From NCBI GenBank assembly GCA_014084085.1, contig NPFB01000040.1, positions 186,885 through 250,884 of the forward strand: a stretch of 64,000 nucleotides of DNA, read 5' to 3'. Below the pieces are notes generated by a model. That model had not been told where the DNA came from, did not search any database, and saw only the letters and a program-made list of their open reading frames with translations. Position numbers and translations under genes: made by a program. Source of the stretch: Hondaea fermentalgiana (lineage: Eukaryota > Sar > Bigyra > Thraustochytrida > Thraustochytriidae). Of the stretch, positions 45,681 to 56,600 are shown piece by piece; the first letter of the stretch is position 1, and every line of letters begins with the position of its first letter.

Positions 45681-47519
45681 TCACTGCGAAGCCTCCTCCT
45701 CTGCCCCATCTCCCTCGGCTTCCTCTTGTGGCGGAACATTGATCGAAAAAGCTGCGATCAAGGACGCAGAGCTGATCATGAGATCTTGTCCGGGAATATC
45801 ATCGACAACGTCCATTGCAATTTCAGCATCTGGAATATCCAGCATACCGTGCTGCTCTGGATTGAAAATTCGACTCACGACAAGCTGGCCATGCGCGAGT
45901 GTCATGTGCCGCGTCGCGGTGATCTCCACAAGCGGCTCCTTCTTTGTTTCTTCGCCCTCCGCGTCTGGAACCGCGGAGCTCGTTTCGGTTTCTTCGCCAA
46001 CGTCAACCTCGCACTGCACCTCGACACACGTTTGTAAAGTACAAATAAGGTCAAAGCTGACCCCGGAAAGATCAATGCCATCTCGCAGCGCCACGCTGGG
46101 TCTTGCTGTTCTTGGTACAGCCAAATTAATGTCAAAATGAGAAATCCCGGTACTCGCATCGTCATCAGCCTCGGAGACAGCAGGCGCGTTTTTACTTTTC
46201 TTGTCCTGCTTTTTGACATCAACGTCGGCAGCTTCATCCTTTTTGTGATCCTGAAGTGGCCATGCGAAACAATCTGTTTCGAAAGAGTATTCGTCGGGAA
46301 GGGTTGCACGAACCGAAAGGAAGCGACGCGTGAAAGCCTTTGGAGCGACTTCGTCCGCAACATCCCCCTCCTCAGCGGCTCCCCCATCCTTGCTCTCCTC
46401 TTCCTTTGACTCCCCTTCTTCTAAAGTCGTATCCGTGTGATGTGCGTCTGTGACGGCGTTCACATTGAGTGCGCAAATTGTGCAGGACATCAGGATCAAT
46501 TCCTCACTGGGTTGATCGATGAGGCCCTCGAGGTCGTTGTCGCCGACTTCCCCATCCTCAACTTCCAAAGTAATGCCATCCAGAGATACAAGATGCGGTA
46601 ACGCGAGACACGCACGTTCACGGTACTGAGGCACAAGAGCAATGGGATTGCCTTCGAGACGAAGATCGCGAAGCTGACATAGATGCTCTTGTAGGGCCAC
46701 AAGAGTACCACCCAAGTTGCAGAGCGCGTTATAGCTCAGATCGAGTGAGACGAGAGCTGAGCAGTCTTGAATCCACGGGGTAAGACTTGAAATCTGATTG
46801 AAGCCCAAGCCAAGATGAATCAGCGTGGAAGATACAACTGGAGAGTCGCTAAGTTCTAGCCGAGAAATACGATTATCGAACGCCTGAAGACTCACCAAGG
46901 ACCCGGGCAAGTTTTTCACGCAGCGGAGCTGATTGCGGCAAAGGTTGACTTCCTCGAGAGCTGTGAATCTCTGCATGTTGTCGTCCATCTCAGTAATGCC
47001 ACAGTTACGAAGCTTTAACGTACGCAGACGACTGCAGATCTCCGAAAAGCTCGTCTTCGATTTGTTGCGCCTCGATCGGACCATGGAATCCAGTTCGGCA
47101 CACTGCTCGCTCCATTCTAAATCCGCAGTGACCCTTCCTTTAGGGATAGTCGTGGTGGTGGTGGGACCTGACTTTTCGCCACTGCAAATACCTTCGTCGT
47201 CATCCTCAGCTACGAGATCTTCGTCATCACTGCTATCTTCTTCGCCGAGGTGCATTTCACGAAGTCGACGTTCAAACTCAGCCTGCTGTCTGCGGGATGT
47301 TGCCCGATCATTGGCACGTTTACTGTCAAGCTTGAAGCCCGGATCGCGAATTTGTCCTTCGTTTGCTTTCCATTTTCTGGATGATGCAGACTGCGTCTCT
47401 CTCGAGCTCCCGGACGCTGCAGCAAGGGCTGCAAGGGCTTCACGTTCTGTCTCAGATCTGCCGATTGTGAGGTCTAATTTCTTTCGAAGAGCCTCCGTGA
47501 CCGTCACGCCGACACTCAT
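45681..47519 (-). CDS. Leucine-rich repeat protein of cilium type (LRRC43-like?)
   Basis: 612 residues from the first ATG (47519); a GTG three codons earlier is not used. Residues about 165-320 hold six or so LRRs of the SDS22/cilium-associated type (LRTLKLRNCGITEMDD, ALEEVNLCRNQLRCVKNL, LIHLGLGFNQISSLTPWI, LVSLDLSYNALCNLGG, LRDLRLEGNPIALVPQYRE) closed by an LRRcap-like RERACLALPHLVSLDGI. A long C-terminal region (about 330-612) has beta-like segments (ELILMSCTICALNVNAV) and acidic linkers. The fold order resembles LRRC43 and other axonemal LRR proteins, a moderate-confidence guess. The nearby IFT139 and dynein genes fit a ciliary role. Confidence 0.72.
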   Translation of the reverse strand: MSVGVTVTEALRKKLDLTIGRSETEREALAALAAASGSSRETQSASSRKWKANEGQIRDPGFKLDSKRANDRATSRRQQAEFERRLREMHLGEEDSSDDEDLVAEDDDEGICSGEKSGPTTTTTIPKGRVTADLEWSEQCAELDSMVRSRRNKSKTSFSEICSRLRTLKLRNCGITEMDDNMQRFTALEEVNLCRNQLRCVKNLPGSLVSLQAFDNRISRLELSDSPVVSSTLIHLGLGFNQISSLTPWIQDCSALVSLDLSYNALCNLGGTLVALQEHLCQLRDLRLEGNPIALVPQYRERACLALPHLVSLDGITLEVEDGEVGDNDLEGLIDQPSEELILMSCTICALNVNAVTDAHHTDTTLEEGESKEEESKDGGAAEEGDVADEVAPKAFTRRFLSVRATLPDEYSFETDCFAWPLQDHKKDEAADVDVKKQDKKSKNAPAVSEADDDASTGISHFDINLAVPRTARPSVALRDGIDLSGVSFDLICTLQTCVEVQCEVDVGEETETSSAVPDAEGEETKKEPLVEITATRHMTLAHGQLVVSRIFNPEQHGMLDIPDAEIAMDVVDDIPGQDLMISSASLIAAFSINVPPQEEAEGDGAEEEASQ

Positions 47520-48298
47520 GATGCTCACCGAATCCGTTCACAAACTACCCCACCTGAGCTGCGCGCTCGCGTCGCGCGTGAATGAGCGCGCGCGCTCTCT
47601 GGTCGCTTCATGTGAATGAACGCGTGCGCGCGTCTTTTATGCGAGAAAAGAGTGAAAAAGTGTTCTTGCAAAGAGATCCGTTGAAGACCAAAAAGACGCG
47701 GTGAGGCTCCTGATAAAGCATAAAACCCACGAAACAACAAGCAGAGACTTTGGTCTATGAATTTGCCTTGGATTTTCCCTTCCGAGCACTCACGAATCGC
47801 ACATTATGGACAAATGTTCACCGAGTGATACATCAGAGGAGATTGCGCGCTCGAGATAAGTCAGCCCGACCATTTATAACTACTAACTATTAGGGCCAAT
47901 TTGCGCGAAAGAGCCACCTTAGAACCGCGCCCGGCTCACCACAAGGTGTGCCGTGCCAGTCAAACTGGATTTCCGCTTGAATCGAAGACGCGTAGCTTTG
48001 CTTGAGATTGCGCGAAGACACGCCGACGAGCAGCGGCGCAAGCGAGCGCAAGGCGAAAGCGCCCTTTCAGCGCCACAGAGCACAAGCCAACAATGTCGCG
48101 CAATGCCGGTGCGGCATCCGGCACGCAGCCGAACCCCATCAATGTGATGAAACAATGGGCAGCACATTGCGAGAAAGAACTGGTACGTGGCGTCTGTTGC
48201 ATGCGAGAAAGACCAACAAAAGAGAAGAAAGAGAGAACTTGAGAGAGACTTTCTGCTTGGCAAAAATTGCAACTAACAGTACTCGAATGAAATAGACC
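47520..48298. other. Divergent spacer upstream of the LRR gene
   Basis: About 780 bp. It holds the promoter of the LRR gene (-), and possibly that of the small ORF (+). The GCGC-rich core (about 47560-47640) sits close to the LRR start, and the rest is of mixed composition. No gene is visible. Confidence 0.5.
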
Positions 48299-48526
48299 AT
48301 GTCAGACAAATGGTTTGAAAATTGGAGCGAGGTCTACTTCCCAGACCAGAAAATCGGCAACGTCGACGACCGCGTTGATGAACTCAGCCGGCGCGCCGCC
48401 GAGCTCAAGTCCAAGATGGAAGAAGTCAATGCAGAGCGCAGCAAAATCGAACTCGAGGTTTTTGAGAGCCCATTTCGAGTCAAGTCCTCGGCACTGCTCA
48501 AACCCGCATACCCGCATCGTGGATAA
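48299..48526 (+). CDS. Hypothetical 75-residue protein
   Basis: A short frame with a good start context (GACCATGTC). The sequence is non-repetitive and protein-like: an aromatic N-terminus (KWFENWSEVYFPDQKIG), a central predicted coiled coil with clear heptad spacing (VDDRVDELSRRAAELKSKMEEVNAERSKIELE, about 22-53) and a C-terminal ESPFRVKSSALLKPAYPHRG. No domain is recognised. It may be a small structural or complex-subunit protein, or a lone exon. It converges on IFT139 (170 bp between stops). Confidence 0.45.
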   Translation: MSDKWFENWSEVYFPDQKIGNVDDRVDELSRRAAELKSKMEEVNAERSKIELEVFESPFRVKSSALLKPAYPHRG

Positions 48527-48696
48527 ACAAAGAAAAGGTGATCAACATCGTAAAAGTTTGCTGCCGAAGCAGCAGATACAAGGAGGAGGATGCCTTGATT
48601 GACCTTATAGACCGGAAAATATTGTCGTTTTCTTTTTCTTGTCTTCTTTATACGTTTAACCTTGCGTATGGTCTTGCTCACTTCTGTTGCATAAGC

Positions 48697-51600
48697 TCAT
48701 GCCCTGATAAGGCCTCTCGCCTTGTCGAGAATCTCCTTTTTAATCTTGGGATATTGCGGATACTGCTTGAGAACCTGATTCGAAATGTCGATCGCCTCGA
48801 CATATCGCTTCGCCTTGAGGTAGTTAAAGGCAAGCTTGTATCCCACCGTTGCCGAAGCCATGCCCTCATACTTCCAGGCCTGCTCATAATGTTCGGCAGC
48901 AGAAGCATACGATGCCTCCTTTTCCATGATCACGCCCAAAATATCCCACGCCTTTGCGCAAGAACGATTGTATTGCAGACAGCGCTTGCAAAGGTCCTGG
49001 GCAAGGTCATACTTGCCAGCGCCCACAAAGATATCCGCGAGCAAGAGCCAGCACCTTTCAAAGGCGTCTGCCTGTTCCTGATCATAAGGCATCTTGGAGA
49101 TACGCTTGAGTTGATTCCGCGCCTTCGGTGTCTGCTTCATCATCATCAAAGCGGTCGACAGCGCAAGCAAGCTCGGCACGTGGTCAGGGTTCTCCTGCAC
49201 CACTTCTACGAGCTGCTGAAAAGCACGCTCCACGTCGGGACGCTTCTTGGTAGACATGGTGGCATAACTTTGAAGCAGACGATAGTTCACGCTGTCCTTG
49301 TCCGGATACTCCTCAAGAAGTTTCTCGGCGGTGCGCACAGCCTCCTGCTGATTGATATCGTCCGCAGCGTCCACAATCGATCCTTCGTCTTCCCAAAGGT
49401 TAGCATTGTCCGGGTTGAGATAGATCTCTACCATTTGCGAAAGTGCACGTTCACCCCAGGCAACGTCGCGGCGCGCCTTGTTGAATTGCGAGATTGCCTC
49501 GTTAATTTCGTTGCCGTATCTGTGAAAGACGCCCTTGCAGTACGCAAAGCCGGGCGCGTGCACGACCTGAGGCGACTTAAACTCTGCCAACTGGAAGTAA
49601 CGTTTAGCCGTCTCGAGCTCGCCGCCGCGGTACAACAGCGAGACAAGTCGAGCAAGCGCGGGAAAGTTGGCCGGATTCCGTTCCAAGAGCTGTTGGTAAT
49701 GGTAAATGGCGACTTTGACCTCGTTGCGCTGAAACATGAGGTCCGCGAGCATCATGGAGGCTTCCTCGTTTTGGTCATCGACGCGCAGCGTTGTCACGCA
49801 CTGTGCATGGCAGCGTTCCAGGTCGCCCGAACGCAGATGCAGCTTGGCGAGCGCCAACATGGCTGGAACGTTACTCGAGTCATGACGCAGAGCCTCGTTA
49901 TACAGCGCGATCGCCTGATCTTCATCCTTTTGAACGCGCTCAAAATGTTGCGCAAGCAGCATTGTAATGGCCGCCAGCTCCGTCTTGGCGCGCTGCACGG
50001 CCTCGGCTCCGAGCACGCCTCGCGTCGAGCTCACAGCACGGCTTTGCGCGCTGCGGGCATGGTTCAGGGCCTCCACGACCTTTTCCTGCTCACCCTCTGC
50101 TTCGTGTACCTTGGCCAGCAGCTTGAGAGCCTTCACCTGCGCCAACAGATTACCAAGACCCGTATCTGCAACCATAGAGCTACGACGGCTACTACCTTTC
50201 GACTCGCTACTGCCGTCATTTGCTGCTTCGTTCTCAAGGTCACCCAGGGATGCCTGCAACTCCTTTTCTGCTTTGGAAAACTTGCTCAGGTCAAAGTACA
50301 ACTTGCTCAGATCATAGCGGAGAGAGTGGCGGCTGGTCCCGCTCTCTGCGCTGCGCAGCGCAGACTTATAGTAGTCGACCGCACGCGCGTAGTCGTGCGT
50401 CGCAATGAGGACCTTGCCTATGCGTTGTGCGAGAGCACCGTCCTTGGGGTTTCGCTTGAGCGCCTCTTTAAAGGCTGCAATGGCTTCGTCAGGGCGATTC
50501 ACACGCATGTATGCTTCGCCAAGCAACACGTGGCCCTGCGCGGACGGGCTCTGCTCAACAAGCTCCACATAGCATTGCACGAAAGCATCCTTGTCATTGC
50601 GGTGCGTGAGGTAGATTCTCGCCTTGAAGAGATGGGCCTTGGTGAAGGCAGGAGAGTCGACAGGAACTGCCGAAAGCATTCGAAGCGCGCCCTTGACATC
50701 ATTACGACGAAGGGCAATCTCCGCATCTGCGATGATCACGCGTACGTCTTGCGATGTGCCGGCGAATTCCTTGCGGGCACCGCGAATGACAGTCTTAGCT
50801 TTGGATTCCTCCTTGAGCGCAATGTACACGGCCGCCAGTTCCACAAAAACAGAGGCTCGGTCGTGCAAGCAAATCTCTTGTGTGCTGACTCCAACGCGCT
50901 GCCTTGACGACCCGCGGCGTCGCGTGCTGCTCGTACTTCCGCGTCGGGCGTCAGAGGATGACGCGGCATTGTTGTCTTGGCAAAGCGCATCGAGACTTGC
51001 GCTGCCTGCAGTGGCCTCTGTCCGAATACCAGGGATCATGAGCGTGGCTTCGAGCAATGAGCGTGCCTCGCCAAGATCTCCTGTGGCATGTAAGCAGCGC
51101 GCCTTTACGAGTTTGTAGGTGATGCTATCTCGGATGTTAAAGTCGAGCGAAAGCGCTTGCTCCAATGAGGATTGCGCGCCATGAAAGTCCTCGCTGTGGA
51201 GCTGGATTTGAGCCATCACCAAATGAGCCGGCGCGAAACCAGAGTCAAGGCTGAGGCAATGCATGGCAGCCTTTGTCGCCGCTTCGAGATTGTTGCTCAC
51301 GTATTTGGCTTGAGCGAGCTGCAGCTCGGCGGTGATCATGCAAGGCACGAACTTGACCGTCTTTTCCAGTAGCTTGATACCGTTTGATAGAAACTGTGGA
51401 ATGCTTTCTGTCGAGTCGAGAGGCTCCGTTCCTGCGTGCTGAAGATACTCGCGCGCAATTTCGAGCATGAAATCAGGATTAAAGCGGATGATACTTTCGT
51501 ATACAGAGGTGGCGCGCTGCGCCTGAAATGCGCGCACATGAATCTGCACCGTTTCATTGAGAAGCTTCAGCGAGGCTCTCTGCTTGCTGTCACGACGCCA

Positions 51601-52863
51601 TGCGAGTAGGGATTCCAAAAATGCCATTTGGACATTGCGGCCGATTGTTTCTTGCAGGACAGCGAGGAATTCCAGCTGCTGAGAGGCTTCCTCGAGATCG
51701 CCACGTTGTACAAGACAGTAAATTTGACCGAAAAGGGCCGTGCTGTCGGACTCGTCGAGCTGAGAGGCGCTCATGTACGCCGAAAACGCAGCATCGAGCT
51801 TTCCCGCAAGCGACAGCTGGTATGCATGCTCTGTCGCGATTTCCAAGCTGTCGGGTCGCTTACGCTTGGCTTTTTCTACAATACGGACGGTCTTACGAAG
51901 CACCTCGGTGTTTCGTTCAGCCAGACGCGCGAGAGGCTTGACCGCTTCAACCCAAAGATCTGGATTTTCGGGCTCCTGCTGCTCGAGGGCGTCACCGAGT
52001 GTCTGAATCGCCATGCAGGCATTCCCCATGTCGTTGCCGGTCGCAAGCCGGTACGTCGCAATGATTCGGAGAGCCGCAAGGCTGTTGCGATCTTCTTCAA
52101 GGACTCGTTCCGCAATTTCTACCGCCATCTCCCAGCTACCCTGAAGCATGAGGAGCTTGGCTTTTTCGACGAGGGCGGGCAAAAACCAAGAAAATGTAAT
52201 GGTGACGTGATCGAGCGTCTCAAGTGCCTCTGCAAGTTTGCCTTCGGCGCATAGTCCAGTCACACGCCCCATCAGTGCGTCAAGCTCCTTCTTGCCAGAA
52301 CGGTCGCTGTTGAGTGCTTGCTCAAAGTAATGCAGACCAGAAGATTGTTTCTGGCCCTGTTGCTGCTGGTGTGCTTGATGTGTCTGCTGTCCGGCGTGCT
52401 CTTTCGAACGCAGCTCGATCCAACCTCGAAGGGTCGCGGCCTTTACATTCATAGGATTCTTGTCCAGAATGCGATCTACCATTCGTCTCGCGCGACCAAA
52501 TTCCTGGACGTGCATAAGAAAGGTGGCCGCGAGTAAAAGTCCCACATCAGAGGCCCGTTCCTGTGCACCTTTTCGGGAATCATCGAGCTCGGCAATCGCA
52601 GCATGATCCTGCAGTTTGACGGAACCATGGAGATGGTACAGCGCCTCAATTGCGGCATACTCAAAATCGCGCTTATGGCGGAGGGTCTCCATTTCTCGAA
52701 TCGCCTGGTTTACATTTCCCTCTTGCGCCATGCTAAAGCATTTCCAGAATAGCAGCTTTCCATCCCAGCCACGTTTGGCTGCGGCCTCGCCGCACGCCGT
52801 TTGGACATGTCTGAAGAGCTTTTCGCCCACAAAGTAGTTCACGAGCGCGTCAATGTCCGCCAT
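48697..52863 (-). CDS. TTC21B: IFT139/TTC21B, intraflagellar transport complex A subunit
   Basis: 1388 residues, close to the usual ~1300 of IFT139. The whole length is TPR-type helical repeats, beginning with LVNYFVGEKLFRHV and the CFSMAQEGNVNQAIREMETLRHKRDFE block, which align with the N-terminus of animal TTC21B. Further conserved stretches include EFGRARRMVDRILDKNP, SFLPALVEKAKLLMLQGSWEMAVEIAERVL, QQLEFLAVLQETIG, NPDFMLEIAREYLQH, LKRNPKDGALAQRIGKVLIATHDYARAVDYYKSAL and NPDNANLWEDE. IFT-A drives retrograde transport in cilia and delivers membrane cargo. No frameshift or large insertion is seen apart from a Ser/Arg-rich loop near 630-660. The start ATG at 52863 lies 745 bp head to head from the dynein heavy chain start. 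A long antisense frame (48538-50907) is a shadow. Confidence 0.93.
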   Translation of the reverse strand: MADIDALVNYFVGEKLFRHVQTACGEAAAKRGWDGKLLFWKCFSMAQEGNVNQAIREMETLRHKRDFEYAAIEALYHLHGSVKLQDHAAIAELDDSRKGAQERASDVGLLLAATFLMHVQEFGRARRMVDRILDKNPMNVKAATLRGWIELRSKEHAGQQTHQAHQQQQGQKQSSGLHYFEQALNSDRSGKKELDALMGRVTGLCAEGKLAEALETLDHVTITFSWFLPALVEKAKLLMLQGSWEMAVEIAERVLEEDRNSLAALRIIATYRLATGNDMGNACMAIQTLGDALEQQEPENPDLWVEAVKPLARLAERNTEVLRKTVRIVEKAKRKRPDSLEIATEHAYQLSLAGKLDAAFSAYMSASQLDESDSTALFGQIYCLVQRGDLEEASQQLEFLAVLQETIGRNVQMAFLESLLAWRRDSKQRASLKLLNETVQIHVRAFQAQRATSVYESIIRFNPDFMLEIAREYLQHAGTEPLDSTESIPQFLSNGIKLLEKTVKFVPCMITAELQLAQAKYVSNNLEAATKAAMHCLSLDSGFAPAHLVMAQIQLHSEDFHGAQSSLEQALSLDFNIRDSITYKLVKARCLHATGDLGEARSLLEATLMIPGIRTEATAGSASLDALCQDNNAASSSDARRGSTSSTRRRGSSRQRVGVSTQEICLHDRASVFVELAAVYIALKEESKAKTVIRGARKEFAGTSQDVRVIIADAEIALRRNDVKGALRMLSAVPVDSPAFTKAHLFKARIYLTHRNDKDAFVQCYVELVEQSPSAQGHVLLGEAYMRVNRPDEAIAAFKEALKRNPKDGALAQRIGKVLIATHDYARAVDYYKSALRSAESGTSRHSLRYDLSKLYFDLSKFSKAEKELQASLGDLENEAANDGSSESKGSSRRSSMVADTGLGNLLAQVKALKLLAKVHEAEGEQEKVVEALNHARSAQSRAVSSTRGVLGAEAVQRAKTELAAITMLLAQHFERVQKDEDQAIALYNEALRHDSSNVPAMLALAKLHLRSGDLERCHAQCVTTLRVDDQNEEASMMLADLMFQRNEVKVAIYHYQQLLERNPANFPALARLVSLLYRGGELETAKRYFQLAEFKSPQVVHAPGFAYCKGVFHRYGNEINEAISQFNKARRDVAWGERALSQMVEIYLNPDNANLWEDEGSIVDAADDINQQEAVRTAEKLLEEYPDKDSVNYRLLQSYATMSTKKRPDVERAFQQLVEVVQENPDHVPSLLALSTALMMMKQTPKARNQLKRISKMPYDQEQADAFERCWLLLADIFVGAGKYDLAQDLCKRCLQYNRSCAKAWDILGVIMEKEASYASAAEHYEQAWKYEGMASATVGYKLAFNYLKAKRYVEAIDISNQVLKQYPQYPKIKKEILDKARGLIRA

Positions 52864-53608
52864 TCTGCTGACCCGTTTTATTTGTTTTGTTTGTCTCGCC
52901 TCTTTGCTTGCTCTTTAGTTGTTGTTCACGGCGTCGTTGTTCCCCGTCTTGAAGCTTTGCGATGGTTGACTTTACGTCAAGCGCACAAAGGCAGCCTCGC
53001 CAGACGACTCAACTCGCCTGCACGCTTTCGCACTTGCTCGCTTGCTCGCCGGCCCGCTCGCCTCGCACGCACGCTGGCGCACACTCACTCGCTCGCACGC
53101 ACCCTTGCACGCACGCACGCTCGCACGCACGCACGCACGTCCGTGCGCGAGTCTTCGTCTGAGCTCGTTTGGCTTGCACCTGGATTGGGCTGCAGCAGGC
53201 GGCCTTGCCCTCCAAAGAGAGCGCTCTCGAAAAGGACCGTTGAACCTCTTTCTTAGAGGCCTATCGAGGCAACGGAATTCTGGTCGCTACGTGGGCTTGC
53301 GAAGCCACGAATGATGCATGGCACGCAAGCGTCCATACATGCGTGCGTGCGAGCGTACGTGCGGGCGCGTCCGCATCGCAAACACGGGCCGAGGCTTGAG
53401 AGAAACAAGGGCCTTCTCGTCCGTCTCCGTCCTCCGGGCCGGTAGCCGCCGGAGGAAGAATAGAGAGTCTTGAGACTGTAAGGACCAACGTCAAGCGGTG
53501 ATAGAGTGAGAACGGCGCTAGGCGGGCCTCGGGCGAGGCGCGAGGCCGCGAGCGCGAGCGCTCCGATAGCGAAGAAGGGGCCACCGGCGAGGACGCGAGA
53601 GTAGCGCC
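52864..53608. promoter_or_regulatory. Shared divergent promoter region, IFT139 and dynein heavy chain
   Basis: This 745-bp spacer lies between two start codons facing away from each other, so it must hold both promoters. It contains a CGCA/CACG repeat tract (53068-53142). I looked for an RFX X-box and found only a GGCAAC half-site (53268-53273). Co-regulation is inferred from arrangement and shared ciliary function. Confidence 0.5.
53068..53142. repeat. CGCA/CACG repeat tract
   Basis: Degenerate CGCA tetranucleotides, alternating purine-pyrimidine in stretches, in the IFT139/dynein promoter spacer. Confidence 0.8.
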
Positions 53609-56600
53609 ATGGACAAGTCATTTCGCTCGCGTGGGTCGCCCAAGCGTCGCGAGCTCAAAGGCTTGGCGGCCGACAAGAAAGGAGGCGACACACAGCGCGA
53701 AAACAAACTGCTTCGCAACGCCTTTGCCGATGCGGACGACATGCGCAAGAACGAGGACATTGTCGCTCGAGCAAGAAGCCAAGACCCTCGCATCTCTTGG
53801 GTGGCTGGCCTTGTCAGTGACTTTTTCCGCTCGCATACGCTCGACAAGTTCGCCGAGGACGAGGACACGCTGCGAAAACTCAAGGGTCTGCTTGACTCTG
53901 ATGGCGTACAAACTCTCTACGTCGTCGAGCAAGGTGCCTCGCTAAGGGTGTCATCCGAGGTGCCTTCCTCCGCGGAGCGGCGCGGGGAGCGCATGCTCTA
54001 CTTTACAAAGCTCGGCGATGGGCCAGTGAGTCGGGAAAAGTATACCAGCGAGATCCTTGTCGGAGATTGCAATGTGGATCCGGTTCAGCAACTTGAGCTC
54101 GTCACACAAGACGTCTTCATGCCGCTTTTAAGCAATACGGCGAACCAAGCGTCCTGGTCCGATGCCATGCGCAAAGAGATGATGGACAACGTTCACAGCT
54201 TTGTGTCCAGCGTTCAAATCACGTCAGGGCTCATGCGGGGCGAGACGTTTCTGCCCTTGCCAAATCTCTCGCTGCTTCCGGAAGAAGACGAGGCGGGCAT
54301 CGCTGCAGGGGGCGGCGACCCGACCTCGCCGTCTTCGCCTTCGCGTCGGGGCGAAGAGAACATCGGCAGGACTCGCGAAGCCAGCGAGGACGAACGTCGG
54401 GAAGAAAAGGAGAGACTCACGAAACAGCGCGCTCTTGGTCTCTTCGCAGGCCGCAATGCTTCTCATTTGACGGCAAGCGCACCAGCGATTGCAACGGTTA
54501 CGAGCCCTCAGGCAGAAGGATATGCACTTTCGATTCAAAAGGAGCGCATTCACGTCTTTGAGGGCTGCCTCATTACGTGGACGAAGCAAATTCGAAATGT
54601 GCTGCGTCTCGATCCGGAGAGCAAGCTGCAAAAGGGCAAGAACCCCGGACCTCTCGAGGAGCTTGCGTTTTGGAAGCGTAAAGCCGCGAATCTGAACTCT
54701 GTCTTTGAGCAGCTTCAGACGCCTCGTGTGCGCAAGGTGCTGCGGTACCTGGACTCCTCAAAATCAACCTACAACGAACCATTTGCAAAGCTCTGCAAAG
54801 AGGCCTTTGCAGCTCGTGACGAGGCCAACAGCAACGTTCGTTTCCTTCGACCTCTCCGTCCCTGGCTCGACAGGTTGACGTCCATCTCAGAGTTTTTGGA
54901 CCTCCCCAAGGTTTTTCGCCCAACCATGCACACGATCTTGCTCATTTGGAAGACATCAGAACACTACAACACGGTGCCACGCCTTGTCGTACTCATGCGT
55001 CAGCTCGCAAACGCAGTTATTGCGCGATGCGTCGGCTATTTGAGCGGGTCGAGCCTCTTTTCGATGATTGAGAATGACGAACACACCAAAGCCAACGAGA
55101 CTCTCAAAAGCGTTCTCCGTGTCATTGGTGCCTTTAAGTCGACGTATTTCGACTACAAGGCACGCGCAAATGCAGAATGTATCACCAACCCGTGGAAAGT
55201 TCAAAATGCTGCATTGTTCACGCGTCTAGATACCTTTCTCGAGCGTTGTCACGACCTGCTTGACCTGACGCAGACCATTTGGCACTTTAGTAAATTGAAC
55301 AAGATCGAGATCGGCGGCACAAAGGGCAAGACGCTGACAACCTCAGTTCACCAGGTTCACGCAGACTTTGAGAATGGTGTCCAAGCCATGAAGGAGGTCT
55401 CGTACGATGTGATGGATGTTGATGCCAAGGCCTTCGATGATGACTTTTACGAGTTCCGCGTGAAAATTAAGGAGCTCGAGAGACGGATTGCGAGCGTGCT
55501 CGCGCAAGGATTTGAGGATTGCCCGACCATCACCGGTCGCTTCAAACTTCTCGACTCCTTCGAGCAGTTTCTCGAGCGACCTGTGATTCAGGACGAGCTC
55601 GAGCACAAACACATTGTCCTACTAGAAACATTTGGAAAGGATCTCGAGGCAGTCCAGCAAGAGTTTCAGGAACTGCGCGACGATCCTCCGATTGGAGCTA
55701 ACATGCCCCCAACTGCCGGGGCACTTGCCTGGTGTCGGGGCTTGCTTGATCGTGTCAGCGTTCCCATGGCAAAACTTCGCGAACTCAATACATCTATTTT
55801 GGATCGCGAAAGCACCCGCGACACCATCAAGGCTTATACCTCTCTCATTGCCAACCTTGCAGAGTATGAGCACGAGCATGTCAGAGCTTGGGAGGCAAGC
55901 ATCGAGTCCTCGTCTATCAGCAAGCTCAAGCTGCCTCTGCTCCGCCGCAACGAAGAAACACAGCAACTCATCGTCAACTTTGACCCTGCACTCGTCCATC
56001 TTTTGCGCGAAGTAAAGTACTTTCGCCTGCTTGGCCTTGACGTGCCAAGCAACGCGCTTGAGATCTATGAAAAGGTGGAAGACTTTCGACGCGAGACTGG
56101 TAATCTCGAGCTAATTGTGCAAAAGTACAACAAGATGCACGCTTCACTGCTGCCCGTGGAAAAGCCGCTTCTCCGCCAACATCTTCACCGAATTGACAAA
56201 GTCATCAGCCAGGGTCTTCGTACGCTGACGTGGAAAAGTCACGGCATCGAGTCCTTCATCAATGAGGCCACGGGGACTGTGCAAGAGGCGGATGATATTC
56301 TCACGACCATGAAGGACAACATGGAGTACATTGAGGAGCTTCTGGAGCGCTGGCAAGACTCTCCTATCCTCCACAGGACGACCAAGGCGGTATCTGTGGA
56401 GGAATTCAATCTCAATGCCAAGCGTGAAGTGATGACAAAGTATCAGCTTATTACCGATGGAGGTCGCGAGATCCACAAGCTCCTCAAGGAAGTTGTCAAG
56501 AAGCTCAAGGTCAGTGCCGGTCTCCCCGACTGGAAGACCTACGTGGACTTCATCAACAACATCGTCATTGCCGGGCTCAGCCAGACGGCTTGCGTGAGTC

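Noticed and set aside
48538..50907. A 789-codon open frame on + antisense to IFT139
   Set aside because: It starts with GTG, lies opposite a convincing TPR protein, has no domain, and its length follows from the codon bias of the real gene.
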